DNA of 60,192 bases from Oscillospiraceae bacterium (lineage in GTDB: Bacteria > Bacillota > Clostridia > Saccharofermentanales > Saccharofermentanaceae), in the NCBI GenBank assembly GCA_902801755.1, contig CADCJM010000003.1, positions 1 to 60,192 of the forward strand. The letters run 5' to 3'. The notes beneath the pieces are model-generated. The model made no database searches. It was not told the DNA's origin and saw only the letters and a list, made by a program, of their open reading frames with translations. Of this stretch, positions 16,069 through 25,268 are shown one piece after another (position 1 is the first letter of the stretch; each line of letters opens with the position of its first letter). Both the position numbers and the translations under genes were made by a program.

Positions 16069-16614
16069 ATGAACGAATACATTAAGCAGATATCCGACAG
16101 GATCAGAGAGCTTAGAGACATCCTTGACTTAACAGCCGAAGAAGTGGCACAGCAGATCGGCGTGAGCACGGAAGAGTATTTAGCATATGAGAACGGCGAG
16201 AAGGAGATCCCGATCAGCCTTCTTTACAAGGTGGCAAGCGTTTTCAAGGTCGATCCGACTGTCCTTATGACAGGCGACGTTCCGAGAATGGATGATTACA
16301 CAGTGGTTAGAGGCGGAAACGGAATCAAGGTCGAGCGTTATCCCGGCTATTCTTTCAGCGCACTTGCTTTCAACTACAAGAACAGACAGATGGATCCTAT
16401 GATCGTTACCCTGTCCAAGTCCGAGACAGCTGAGCTTGTCCGTCACGGCGGCCAGGAGTTCAACTATGTCATCGAAGGCGCGATCAAGGTAGTCGTAGGC
16501 GACAGAGAATTTACTTTAGAGGCAGGAGATTCCATTTACTTCAATCCTGAGAAGCCTCACGGACAGCGCGCCGTGACGGAGACTGCTAAGTTCCTCACGA
16601 TTATCAACGAGTGA
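16069..16614 (+). CDS. XRE-family regulator with C-terminal cupin sensor
   Basis: A 181-residue protein. Residues about 7-62 are a Cro/C1-type helix-turn-helix (ILDLTAEEVAQQIGVSTEEYLAYENGEKEI). Residues about 105-180 are a cupin barrel with HGGQEFNYVIEGAI and GDSIYFNPEKPHG, whose His/Glu residues probably bind a metal or small ligand. This is the HTH-cupin layout of PuuR-like regulators. The ATG at 16069 has CTGGAGG 6 bases upstream. It lies 55 bases before the acyl-CoA synthetase gene and probably regulates it, a pairing often seen in Clostridia. Confidence 0.85.
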   Translation: MNEYIKQISDRIRELRDILDLTAEEVAQQIGVSTEEYLAYENGEKEIPISLLYKVASVFKVDPTVLMTGDVPRMDDYTVVRGGNGIKVERYPGYSFSALAFNYKNRQMDPMIVTLSKSETAELVRHGGQEFNYVIEGAIKVVVGDREFTLEAGDSIYFNPEKPHGQRAVTETAKFLTIINE

Positions 16615-16669
16615 TTTAGCAGTTCTACCCCAAGGCAAAAATATTGAAGTAGAAAAGGAATGAATACCC

Positions 16670-18379
16670 ATGGATTTATTAAACAGATTTGTAAACAGAA
16701 TTGATTTTGACAGTTACGAGGATTTTAAACAGAATTTCAAGATAAATGTTCCGGAGGATTTCAACTTCGGATTTGATGTTGTTGACGTATATGCCAGGGA
16801 GGTTCCTGAACAGGAGGCTCTTATCTGGTGTGATGACGACGGCAACGAAAAGCATTTCACATTTAAGGATATCAGCGAGAAGAGCAACCGCGTTGCAAAC
16901 ATGTTCAAGGACTTAGGAATCAAGAAGGGCGACAGAGTCCTCATGATGCTCCGCCAGCGTCCTGAAGTTTGGTTCACGATGGTAGGTCTTCATAAGCTCG
17001 GTGCACTGGTAATCCCTGCAACGTTCCAGCTCCTTTATCACGACATCGTATACCGCTGCAATGCTGCAGACGTTAAGATGATCGTATGTGCTGACGACCC
17101 GCAGATCATCGAGCACGTTAATAAAGCACGTCCTGACTGTAAGACTGTTCAGTACTGCAGCGTTATCGGAGAGGCACCTGAAGGCTGGAGATCTCTGACA
17201 GATGATATAGATAATGCATCTCCTGTTTTCGAGCGCCCCACAGGCGACGAGGCTACACATGCATACGATCCGATGCTGATCTACTTCTCATCCGGCACAA
17301 CAGGTGAGCCTAAGATGATCCTTCACGACTACACCCTCCCTCTTGGCCACATCGTAACAGCCAAGTACTGGCAGCAGGTTTACGACGGCTGCAGGCACTT
17401 AACACAGGCTGACTCAGGCTGGGCAAAGTTTGCATGGGGCAAGATCTACGGACAGTGGATCTGCGGTGCAGTTAACGTTACTTACGATACACAGAAGTTC
17501 AAGGCAGCAAGAATGCTCGAGATCATGGAAAAGCTCAAGCTCAACTCTTTCTGCGGGCCTTCCACGATCTACAGATATCTCATTCAGGAAGACCTTACTA
17601 AATATGACTTCTCTTCCATCAAGCACTGCTCAATGGCAGGCGAGCCTTTGAATCCTGAAGTATTCTACAAGTGGCAGAAATACACAGGCCTTGAGATCCG
17701 CGAAGGATTCGGCCAGACAGAAGGAAGCGTTCTTTTCGCAAACTTCCCCTGGATCGATGTAAAGCCGGGTTCAACAGGTATGCCCACACCTATCTACGAC
17801 ATCCAGCTTCTTGACGACAATGGTGTACCGGTAGAAGACGGTATCGTAGGCAATATCGTTATCAAGAACGCATCTGCAAAGCCTATCGGACTCTTCCGTG
17901 AGTACTACAAGAACCCTGAAGCAATGGCTGAACAGTGGCCCGGCGCAGACTACAGCACAGGCGATACAGCATGGAGAGATCCTGAGGGTTATATCTGGTT
18001 CGTAGGAAGAAACGATGACGTTATCAAGTGCTCTGGTTACCGTATCGGACCTTTCGAAGTTGAGAGTGCCCTCATGACACACGATGCAGTCCTCGAGTGC
18101 GCAGTAACAGCTGTTCCTGATCCTATGAGAGGCCAGGTAGTTAAGGCTACTATCGTCCTCACAAAGGCTTACAAGGAGAAGGCATCACCCGAGCTCGTAA
18201 AAGAACTCCAGAACCACGTAAAGAACGCTACAGCACCTTACAAGTATCCGAGAGTTATCGAGTTCGTTGACGAGCTTCCCAAGACTACAAGCGGCAAGAT
18301 CATGCGTACCGCTATCAGAAAGGCTGACGAAGCCAAGTACAGAGAAGCGCAGGAAGCAGCTGCAAAGGCTAATCTTTAA
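16670..18379 (+). CDS. AMP-forming acyl-CoA synthetase
   Basis: A 569-residue adenylate-forming enzyme. Motifs in order are A3 YFSSGTTGEPK at 205-215, A5 GFGQTE, A7 YSTGDTAWRD, and the A10 lysine K543 in TTSGKIMR. The enzyme activates a carboxylic acid as acyl-AMP and transfers it to CoA. The motifs and the LQSSG-free N-terminal resemble the medium-chain/ACSM clade better than acetyl-CoA synthetase, but the acid is not determinable. Codon use is strongly biased towards ACA, AAG and CTC-type high-expression codons compared with neighbours, which suggests strong expression. Its stop overlaps the convergent hemW stop by four bases. Confidence 0.85.
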   Translation: MDLLNRFVNRIDFDSYEDFKQNFKINVPEDFNFGFDVVDVYAREVPEQEALIWCDDDGNEKHFTFKDISEKSNRVANMFKDLGIKKGDRVLMMLRQRPEVWFTMVGLHKLGALVIPATFQLLYHDIVYRCNAADVKMIVCADDPQIIEHVNKARPDCKTVQYCSVIGEAPEGWRSLTDDIDNASPVFERPTGDEATHAYDPMLIYFSSGTTGEPKMILHDYTLPLGHIVTAKYWQQVYDGCRHLTQADSGWAKFAWGKIYGQWICGAVNVTYDTQKFKAARMLEIMEKLKLNSFCGPSTIYRYLIQEDLTKYDFSSIKHCSMAGEPLNPEVFYKWQKYTGLEIREGFGQTEGSVLFANFPWIDVKPGSTGMPTPIYDIQLLDDNGVPVEDGIVGNIVIKNASAKPIGLFREYYKNPEAMAEQWPGADYSTGDTAWRDPEGYIWFVGRNDDVIKCSGYRIGPFEVESALMTHDAVLECAVTAVPDPMRGQVVKATIVLTKAYKEKASPELVKELQNHVKNATAPYKYPRVIEFVDELPKTTSGKIMRTAIRKADEAKYREAQEAAAKANL

Positions 18380-19578
18380 AGGAAATCTTCGATTACAACA
18401 TTAGCAAGATCAAGACCGCTCCGTGTTAACCGGAGCGTTCTTTCTTTGCGCTCCAATAAGCCCTTAGAGATGTTGTTCTTTACCGCGTCTTCGAAAACAT
18501 TTTCGAACTCTTCGCCAAATACTTTTCTGAACTCATCCAGAAGGATCCCGTCTGTTGTCCTGAGCCTTAAAAAGGCCACTTCGCGCATCTTATCTTCCCT
18601 GCTGAGCATCTCTTCGGCATAAAGTGACTTCAGACCGCTCTTATTGCCCTCCAGAAACGCTTTGTACATATCAGGCGTAATCGTATTCATTTCTTCTATA
18701 TAAGCTCTCACATCGTCTCTGTGGCCGTATCTCATATCGCTAAGATATCCATGTGCTCCCGCGCCTATCGCAAAGTATTCACACGAGTTCCAGTAAGACG
18801 AATTATGTATGCTTCTATAACCGGGCATGCAGCTGTTGGAGATCTCATAAGTCTCATAGCCTGATTCATTTAAGAACTCGCGCGTCCCGTGGTACATCTC
18901 ACGCTCTAATTCAGGTGAGATAAATTCCTCTATCGTTTTGTTATATCTGTCGTAAAAAGGCGTGCCTTCTTCAAGCATCAGAGAGTATGTGCTTATATGC
19001 TTTACGCCATGTGTGCGAAAAGTCTCTATGTCTCTTTTTATCCCGTCCAAAGTCTCTCCAGGAACGCCGGTGATAAGGTCTGCCGAGATGTTAGTAAAGC
19101 CGGCTTCCCTGATCTTATCGATCGCATCAACAGCGCCTTTCGAATCGTGAAGACGCCCTAAAGTCTTCAGCACCTCATCATCTAATGACTGCACACCCAG
19201 GGATATGCGGTTAAAACCCGCCTGAAGGTACTCTGTGAGCTTTTCTGATGTTACTGAAGACGGATTAACCTCTATCGTTATCTCAGCGTCAGGAGCGATC
19301 CTAAAGGCCTCTTTTACCGCCTTCAGCAAAGATGTGACCTGTCTGCTGTCAGGAACGGACGGAGTGCCGCCTCCGAAATATACCGTATCCATGTTATCGA
19401 TGTCAGTAAGAGGATTGGTTCCTGTAGTCTCATCAATGACCGAAGCGAGGAGTTCAGCCTCTTTTACAGCTGCCCTATAGAACGCCTCCTCACATGAATG
19501 ATCGGTGACCGAATAGAAATCACAGTAAGGACATTTGCGCGCGCAGAAAGGATTGTGGACGTAGATATGCCTTGCCAT
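18376..19578 (-). CDS. hemW: Radical SAM heme chaperone HemW
   Basis: A 400-residue radical SAM protein with the cluster motif CARKCPYCDFYS near residue 12, the HemW/CPDH signature. The following VYFGGGTPSVPDSRQV, NPSSVTSEKLTEYLQAGFNRISLGVQS and the YEISNSCMPGYRSIHNSSYWN stretch are the usual HemW blocks. HemW delivers heme to respiratory proteins in E. coli and lacks coproporphyrinogen dehydrogenase activity; the role in an anaerobe is not settled. The start ATG overlaps the stop of the TOPRIM-like gene by one base (TGATG), so hemW is the last gene of the ATPase/TOPRIM operon. Confidence 0.9.
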   Translation of the reverse strand: MARHIYVHNPFCARKCPYCDFYSVTDHSCEEAFYRAAVKEAELLASVIDETTGTNPLTDIDNMDTVYFGGGTPSVPDSRQVTSLLKAVKEAFRIAPDAEITIEVNPSSVTSEKLTEYLQAGFNRISLGVQSLDDEVLKTLGRLHDSKGAVDAIDKIREAGFTNISADLITGVPGETLDGIKRDIETFRTHGVKHISTYSLMLEEGTPFYDRYNKTIEEFISPELEREMYHGTREFLNESGYETYEISNSCMPGYRSIHNSSYWNSCEYFAIGAGAHGYLSDMRYGHRDDVRAYIEEMNTITPDMYKAFLEGNKSGLKSLYAEEMLSREDKMREVAFLRLRTTDGILLDEFRKVFGEEFENVFEDAVKNNISKGLLERKERTLRLTRSGLDLANVVIEDFL

Positions 19579-20258
19579 CAGAACTCACGCCTGCGGTAGA
19601 TCGGAACAGGATTCTTAAGTGCAGTAATAAGCGCCATCTTAAATGTATTGAAGCTTGGCGACACGTTCTTTTGCGGGAGCATGTATTTCGAGATGTTGTC
19701 AGCCCACAAAGCCTTGTAGTGGCCGATAGCAGGATATCCGATCTCGATAAGGTCCTCGGCATTCTCGCTTATCGCCCTGCATAAGATCTCCCATGTGCCG
19801 CAGACAGAATCCTGCTCATAAGAATCGAGGATCTCTGTATTGCAGTCAGGATAAGCATCACAGATCGCATTCTTATCGCCCAGCATCCAGGCTTCTATCT
19901 CTTCTGTGCTTATGCCGACAACACTTCTTATATTGGGAGCGAATTTCGAAGCAACAGCATATATCTCCTGTCTTAATGCCTGAGGATCCTTGTCGTCGGA
20001 GTCGATGGCGATTACAAGGATCAGATCCTTTCCGCCATATACTTTGTTATAAGCACGCAGTTCTGAGGGAAGGAGATCGAGCAGGGAATTTGCAAACTTC
20101 GGAGGCTTTGCGGTCATGTCCTTGGGAAGACTCCCGCATCCTCTGTGCGGATGGACATTTACTTCAGCGTCCACCCCTTCGTTATCGATTATCCTTTTAA
20201 CCAGACGTTCTACAACGACTGCTCCGGATTTATCTTCTGAAAGTATCTCTATCAACAT
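19578..20258 (-). CDS. TOPRIM-like (DUF4276-like) protein, partner of adjacent ATPase
   Basis: A 226-residue protein. The N-terminal IEILSEDKSGAVVV carries the Glu of TOPRIM-type folds (E8), and a buried strand LILVIAIDSDDKD supplies the Asp pair (D86, D88). A later IEAWMLGDKNAI and SVCGTWEILCRAI recall DUF4276-like proteins that stand beside ATPases. I infer a metal-dependent nuclease, by analogy with OLD and PARIS-type pairs; no activity is proven. It begins 14 bases after the ATPase stop and overlaps hemW by one base. Together these genes form one operon. The family assignment is the least certain part. Confidence 0.55.
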   Translation of the reverse strand: MLIEILSEDKSGAVVVERLVKRIIDNEGVDAEVNVHPHRGCGSLPKDMTAKPPKFANSLLDLLPSELRAYNKVYGGKDLILVIAIDSDDKDPQALRQEIYAVASKFAPNIRSVVGISTEEIEAWMLGDKNAICDAYPDCNTEILDSYEQDSVCGTWEILCRAISENAEDLIEIGYPAIGHYKALWADNISKYMLPQKNVSPSFNTFKMALITALKNPVPIYRRREF

Positions 20259-20272
20259 AAATAAGCCTTAAA

Positions 20273-21472
20273 TCAATCTTCCTCAGGTTTAGCATCAAGG
20301 TGTCCGCCGTACCAGATAGAACCCATGCCCACGCCCTGATGGAACAATTCCATAACAAGAGGATCCGCACCTGCGCAGCGTATCTGGACATCGCCGGAAT
20401 CTTTTTCGAAAGTGCGCTCGAAAACCCAAATTTCCTTAGGTGACAGAGTCTCAATTATGTACGGATTGTGAGTCGAGAACACGATCTGGCAATAGTGGTT
20501 CTTCATAGTGTAGTCACGCATCTCGTCACTTAAGACATCGACCATATCGTGGTAGAGATCCTTATCGGGCGTCTCGATAAAGATAGTCGAGCGCGGCCTT
20601 GAATCGCGGAGGAGGAGCAGATATAAGAAGAGCTTATTGGGGCTCTCTTTAAGCGCCAGCGGAAGGTTCTTCTTTTTCTTCATCGTGGGGATCTTCTCCT
20701 CGATCTCATTTACGATGCGCTCATATTCTTCCTCACTCTCCATACGGATATATTCGAGCACGTTGCCGACATTGGAACCTGTGCTGTTAAGATGCTTATG
20801 TCCGCCCGGCGCACCGCCGTCGTAGTAGTAAGAGCTGTGTTCTTCAGAAGAGAAACTGCAGAAGAACCAGTTATAGATTTCTTTATAGAGCAGAACATAA
20901 TCCCTGTATCCGGTGATCTTTCCATAAAGGCTTAATGCGGTAAGGTGTTCATCTTCAACACCTATCGCATTCCCGGAAGTACCGTCCTCAAGATTTACGA
21001 TCGTGCCTTTGCCCTGCTCTATATCCAATATCGTGAGCGGCTTTTTGGTGCCGTCGACATCAGCCAGGATTATTACCTTCTCGCTGTCTATGATAGGGCT
21101 CTTGAATCTGCTGGTAACGATAGACAGTTCATACTGGATGAACTTCGGCTTGCCGGCATTCTTATCTTCAAGCTTAAAGAAGATCCTGAAGACCGAAGGC
21201 TTGGAAATATCTGGAGTCATGTTGGCAAAACCCGGCCTTCCGTAACTTATGGAAGCCACGGCACAGCCCTGGATAATGGTATCTCTTAAGAAAGCCATGC
21301 AGCCCATGAAAGATGTCTTGCCCGTATTGTTACGGCCGATCAGTGCATTAAGGCCTCTGAAAGCATCGTGAGACGTTCCGTTTTCCTTATCGGAAAGATA
21401 ATCGTCTAACAGTATTCCTGCTCTGTCCTTATCGAAAACATCGAAGTTCTCAATCTCGATTCCCAATATCAT
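20273..21472 (-). CDS. AAA-family (SMC/OLD-like) ATPase, possible anti-phage component
   Basis: A 399-residue ATPase. Walker A GRNNTGKT lies at 46-53, directly after a short first strand, as in AAA_21/OLD-like proteins. The C-terminal part has the SMC-like signature region and a Walker B-like STIFIETPDKDLYHD, in which the usual catalytic DE or EE is ET, then the switch QIVFSTHNPYIIETL. No long coiled coil is present. Such ATPases pair with TOPRIM or nuclease partners in several defence systems. The start ATG 21472 is chosen because AGGAGG lies 8 bases upstream; a GTG at 21481 is an alternative. Confidence 0.7.
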   Translation of the reverse strand: MILGIEIENFDVFDKDRAGILLDDYLSDKENGTSHDAFRGLNALIGRNNTGKTSFMGCMAFLRDTIIQGCAVASISYGRPGFANMTPDISKPSVFRIFFKLEDKNAGKPKFIQYELSIVTSRFKSPIIDSEKVIILADVDGTKKPLTILDIEQGKGTIVNLEDGTSGNAIGVEDEHLTALSLYGKITGYRDYVLLYKEIYNWFFCSFSSEEHSSYYYDGGAPGGHKHLNSTGSNVGNVLEYIRMESEEEYERIVNEIEEKIPTMKKKKNLPLALKESPNKLFLYLLLLRDSRPRSTIFIETPDKDLYHDMVDVLSDEMRDYTMKNHYCQIVFSTHNPYIIETLSPKEIWVFERTFEKDSGDVQIRCAGADPLVMELFHQGVGMGSIWYGGHLDAKPEED

Positions 21473-21569
21473 GGCTGTCACCTCCTATTACACCATATAA
21501 ATGCAATCCGGATTACAGGATCATTTTCTTATAGAGCTATTATAAATCTAAAAAGGGATTATTATCACT

Positions 21570-22856
21570 TTACATTTCGCCGCTGCTCAGAGTCTCAGCA
21601 AGAGGCTCATGCTTAAGAGCTAAACGGTATATGATGGTCTTGATAAGGCCAACCATAAAACATCCAAGTGAAGTAAGAAGAAAACATATCCAGAATTCCT
21701 TATCTGACGGGATAATATGCATATCCAGATACCAGTATGTCTCGATATCTATAAGGCTTAAGCTTACATAAGCAAGGACGCCTCCAATGGCGGCCGCGGT
21801 GATGATATAGAACAATTCTTTTATCATGCTGATTGCGAAAAGGTCCTTTTCTTTCATGCCTATTACCTTTTGTATCTGCTCAAAGTTCTTCTCCTCGCAA
21901 TACTCAAAATAAGCCATCATAAGATAAGCAGACAAAAGCGCCAGAGCTATTACAGCAACGATTACTACAAGCACTTTGATCAGGATGCGCTGGAAGAGAT
22001 TCAATACGTTATATGCTTCCAGAACAGGGTTATACAACTCTTCTATGCCAAGGGATTTGAACATATCAAGGAGATGAGAGCTGTCCTCAAGTGTATCGGA
22101 ATAGAACCTGTAATTCTCTGATCCGAAGCGTTCATCTTTAGGATCATCACACCCGATAACAATAAGAGAAATATCGCTGTTGCCGCTGAGACGGAAGAAA
22201 TCAGCATCTATTATTCCTGCAAGTTTATAAGGACCTAATTCAATTGTTTCCCCTTCATGCGTTGTGTAGCTAAATTCAAATTCTTTGCCCATAAGATCCG
22301 GATAATCGTTTTCAGCAAACCCATATAATCCTAGAATAAAATCTGCTATTAAGATCTCGTTCTTACCCAACGTTCCCTTGCCCCGGATAATACAGTTCTG
22401 TTTGTTAAATCTGACATCAAGTTCTTTCAGATCAACCTTGGAATAGATACTGCTGCCCTCATATAATCTGGTCACGTCAAACCACAGCTCGTTATTGAAC
22501 TCTTCCTGCAGTTCACTTCTCGAAAACTCAGCCGGTTTTGATCTGTATTCCTTGCCATCAATTTTCGCCGTCACCTTTGAAAACGGCACCGTATCACCAT
22601 AAAAATAATCAAAATGCTTATATTCCGTCACTTCGCGCATTATATCCCTGTCAGGCAAATACTGGGAATCAACATAGCAAAGGGATGCTCTCTCGTAAAC
22701 CAGAGTATTTATTATCCTTGATGCAGCAATTGAAAAACTGCTTAAGAAAGAGATCATAAAAACTACAAGAGCAAGGCACACAACATTCTTGACCGCCCTG
22801 TTCTTTGCCTTCAAAATTTTCTGCCATGAAATCATGAATCTCGAACGTATGCTCAT
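21570..22856 (-). CDS. FtsX-like ABC transporter permease (second)
   Basis: A 428-residue permease with one N-terminal transmembrane helix, a large extracytoplasmic region (about 50-280) and three C-terminal helices (about 285-415), the FtsX/MacB fold. Its N-terminus (WQKILKAKNRAVKNVVCLALVVFMISFLSS) differs from the partner permease, so the two form a heterodimer. It starts with an ATGA overlap of four bases with the partner gene. In this class the ATPase drives mechanical movement of the periplasmic-type domain; exported substrate or a regulatory target cannot be told. Confidence 0.8.
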   Translation of the reverse strand: MSIRSRFMISWQKILKAKNRAVKNVVCLALVVFMISFLSSFSIAASRIINTLVYERASLCYVDSQYLPDRDIMREVTEYKHFDYFYGDTVPFSKVTAKIDGKEYRSKPAEFSRSELQEEFNNELWFDVTRLYEGSSIYSKVDLKELDVRFNKQNCIIRGKGTLGKNEILIADFILGLYGFAENDYPDLMGKEFEFSYTTHEGETIELGPYKLAGIIDADFFRLSGNSDISLIVIGCDDPKDERFGSENYRFYSDTLEDSSHLLDMFKSLGIEELYNPVLEAYNVLNLFQRILIKVLVVIVAVIALALLSAYLMMAYFEYCEEKNFEQIQKVIGMKEKDLFAISMIKELFYIITAAAIGGVLAYVSLSLIDIETYWYLDMHIIPSDKEFWICFLLTSLGCFMVGLIKTIIYRLALKHEPLAETLSSGEM

Positions 22857-23974
22857 GCTCTGCTCCCCTCCAGTTCCTGATGGAGATTAGCTTTGCCAAT
22901 CGTGCGCTTAAGCTTGAGAACACCACACAGATATATCACTATGCATGCAGCAAATATGATAAGGATACTTTTGGCACTTCCGGAATTATTCATGCCGACA
23001 GAATAAAATTCCTTTATAAGACCTCCTATGTAATTCGAAAAAACCATTATCACACAATAGGAGATCAAGCTGCTTAAAAGTATCGTTGCTGCAGTGGTAA
23101 TGCAAAAGATCTTGATAAGAGAAGACGTCCTTATGCCTATCATTCTGAGTTTCAGAAGATAAAGAGTTCTGCGCCTGACCATTATTCCCAGAGCGTTATT
23201 AAACATCCAGACTCCAAAAACCGTAGTAATAGCAGACAACGCATATATGATCACGTCAGCAACCGCCATAACTTCGAACACATCATCATATTCGCAGTAT
23301 GCAATTATCAGTTTTTGTCTCAGATCCCTTCTGATACGGATATAATCGCGGGCATCATCCAGCGTTCCGACCAGATAATTCTGACAGAACACACCTCTGT
23401 CGGCTAAGTTGTTTACATAAGTCTCAAGCGGGATAACAATATCATAATTTTTATGACCTTTGTGGAAAAATCCTGTCACCTTATAGACTACATCAGGTTG
23501 TTTGCTGACCTTCTGTACAAGCTTATCGCCCAATTCAATTCCGTATTCTTCCACAAGCCTGTCACTTACCAGAACGTTATTTTTTCGTTCTGCAGAATCG
23601 GTCTCAAGATACTTGCTGAAATCAGATTCCTTTCTCGGATAATAAAGCTCTACATAATAATCATAGGTATCTATTTCTCTGTCACCCGCAAAAAGGACCG
23701 GGTTGTCCCAGCCTTCTGCATATACTTCGCTGAAACCGGCATCATCAAGCAAATGCTTATGTTCTGCCTGAATCCCGTTGATCTCAACCCTGAATTCGTT
23801 CTTGCCCAGGTCATTGAAATAATCATAGAAAGCATTAACCGCACGGTTGAACGTCTCAACCGTCATACCTATTGCAGACAATGCAAAAACAAGCAGGAGA
23901 GCCAAGCCCGCATAAAGCCACGGACAGGTTGCAAATTCCTTTTTGGAAAACCATAAAAGGTCACGAAGTTTCAT
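22853..23974 (-). CDS. FtsX-like ABC transporter permease (first)
   Basis: A 373-residue permease with the same layout as its downstream neighbour: one N-terminal helix (WLYAGLALLLVFALSAIGMTV), an extracellular domain to about residue 230, then helices at about 240-365. It overlaps the ATPase gene by 14 bases and the second permease by four. The set lipoprotein-ATPase-FtsX-FtsX is a complete exporter or mechanotransmitter unit of MacB or BceAB-related type, but the short extracellular domains are not those of BceB. Confidence 0.8.
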   Translation of the reverse strand: MKLRDLLWFSKKEFATCPWLYAGLALLLVFALSAIGMTVETFNRAVNAFYDYFNDLGKNEFRVEINGIQAEHKHLLDDAGFSEVYAEGWDNPVLFAGDREIDTYDYYVELYYPRKESDFSKYLETDSAERKNNVLVSDRLVEEYGIELGDKLVQKVSKQPDVVYKVTGFFHKGHKNYDIVIPLETYVNNLADRGVFCQNYLVGTLDDARDYIRIRRDLRQKLIIAYCEYDDVFEVMAVADVIIYALSAITTVFGVWMFNNALGIMVRRRTLYLLKLRMIGIRTSSLIKIFCITTAATILLSSLISYCVIMVFSNYIGGLIKEFYSVGMNNSGSAKSILIIFAACIVIYLCGVLKLKRTIGKANLHQELEGSRA

Positions 23975-24626
23975 TAATTATCCTTCCGTCTTTAAGCTCT
24001 ATGATCCTTGATCCGCAGCGCGCTGCTTCCTTATCATGAGTAACGAGTATTACGCCTTTGCCTTCATCATTTATGTTCTTTAAAAGTTCCATTATCTTAA
24101 ATGAGTTCTCGGAATCGAGATTGCCGCATGGTTCATCTGCAAGGATCAAAGGTGGATCACATACGAGCGCTCTTGCTATTGCGCAGCGCTGCTTCTCACC
24201 GCCTGAAAGCTTGCTTGCCTTCGACTTGATCTTATCTTCCAGACCGACTTTTTTTAGTATCGATTCAATCCGTTCTTTATGTTCGTTATATGAGATATCG
24301 TTGATGAGCAATGGCAGTCTCACGTTGTCATAAACAGTGAACTGCGGCTCTAAGTGAAATGACTGAAATACAAAGCCTGTTTTTCTGCTCCTGTAATCCG
24401 ACAACTCATTATCGGATACGGAAGTGATATCTACGTCATCAACTGTGACCTTGCCGGAGGTCGGTTTCTCTATGCCTCCGATGATGTGCAGCAAAGTTGA
24501 TTTGCCGCTTCCGGATTTGCCGACAATACTCAAGAACTCTCCGTCATTAATCTTAAGATCAACATTATCAAGAGCCGGGACATCCGCTGTGTCATATATC
24601 TTGCTGAGCTTTTCGATAACAATCAT
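23961..24626 (-). CDS. ABC transporter ATP-binding protein (MacB/LolD-like)
   Basis: A 221-residue nucleotide-binding subunit: Walker A VGKSGSGKST, Q-loop GFVFQSFHLEPQF, signature KLSGGEKQRCAIARA, Walker B LILADEPCGNLD and switch THDKEAA. Sequence and length place it with the MacB/LolD/FtsE group, which works with FtsX-like permeases encoded next to it. It starts three bases after the lipoprotein stop. Confidence 0.9.
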   Translation of the reverse strand: MIVIEKLSKIYDTADVPALDNVDLKINDGEFLSIVGKSGSGKSTLLHIIGGIEKPTSGKVTVDDVDITSVSDNELSDYRSRKTGFVFQSFHLEPQFTVYDNVRLPLLINDISYNEHKERIESILKKVGLEDKIKSKASKLSGGEKQRCAIARALVCDPPLILADEPCGNLDSENSFKIMELLKNINDEGKGVILVTHDKEAARCGSRIIELKDGRIINETS

Positions 24627-24629
24627 AAT

Positions 24630-25112
24630 TCACTCCGTTAATGTAAAGATCTCATTAGTGCCTTTGACTGATTCATAGCCATAAGTCTTAAGTACCAGTT
24701 TGTTCCCAACGGGAAAGTATGTTAATGACCAATTTTCCTCATAGCCGTCATATTCTATTCCCAAAGGGAATTCGATCCAAACGTACCCAACACTCTCAAA
24801 GATTTCATCATTCATAACATACTGCACTTTGTGACCGGTAAAATCCCTGTTAAGATCGATCTTATCTCTTAATTCGCGTGCTTCTTTTTCATTGAGTTCC
24901 TGAGCACTAATTATCTGTTCCTCAAGCTCAAGCTCCAGATCTGTCAGATCGAATCCGGTTATCATGAGAGTGTTGTCATCAAAAACTTCAATATAAGCAT
25001 CGGAAGTCGCAGCTTTATACACCCCGCTTTTCAGTACAGGCATGGGCTTGGAATTGGAACATGATGTCAAGAGTAAAAGCGCTGAAGTAAGCAGGCACAT
25101 CAGTTTCTTCAT
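24630..25112 (-). CDS. Small lipoprotein, unknown, at head of the FtsX-ABC operon
   Basis: A 160-residue secreted lipoprotein. The signal peptide MKKLMCLLTSALLLLTSC ends in a lipobox with C18. The mature part is acidic and beta-rich (VLKSGVYKAATSDAYIEVFDD, GYVWIEFPLGIEYDG), resembling small surface-exposed binding or calycin-like domains; no named family is recognised. A start at 25112 is supported by AGGAGAAAC upstream. It is probably a ligand-binding or regulatory subunit of the adjacent ABC-FtsX system. Confidence 0.65.
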   Translation of the reverse strand: MKKLMCLLTSALLLLTSCSNSKPMPVLKSGVYKAATSDAYIEVFDDNTLMITGFDLTDLELELEEQIISAQELNEKEARELRDKIDLNRDFTGHKVQYVMNDEIFESVGYVWIEFPLGIEYDGYEENWSLTYFPVGNKLVLKTYGYESVKGTNEIFTLTE

Positions 25113-25201
25113 TTTGTTTCTCCTAAAATCCGACCAATTATTATTCTTTAGAAAATGACGCAATTTGTCAATAAATTTTTCTTTTTTGAAATATAACACC
25201 C

Positions 25202-25236
25202 ATAAAAAACCATCCTGCTTTCTGAAAGCAGGATGG
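25202..25236 (-). terminator. Strong intrinsic terminator of the recG-coaD operon
   Basis: A perfect inverted repeat, CCATCCTGCTTTC with its complement, is followed by TTTTTTATG on the minus strand. It lies 33 bases after the coiled-coil gene and closes the transcript that starts at the response regulator. Confidence 0.9.
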
Positions 25237-25268
25237 CTGAAAAATCTTTGGATTGTTACCGCAAAATA

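Noticed and set aside
21570..25112. Bacitracin-type BceAB resistance transporter
   Set aside because: Two separate FtsX permeases with small outer domains are present; BceB is a single large permease with ten helices, and no BceRS-type two-component system adjoins.
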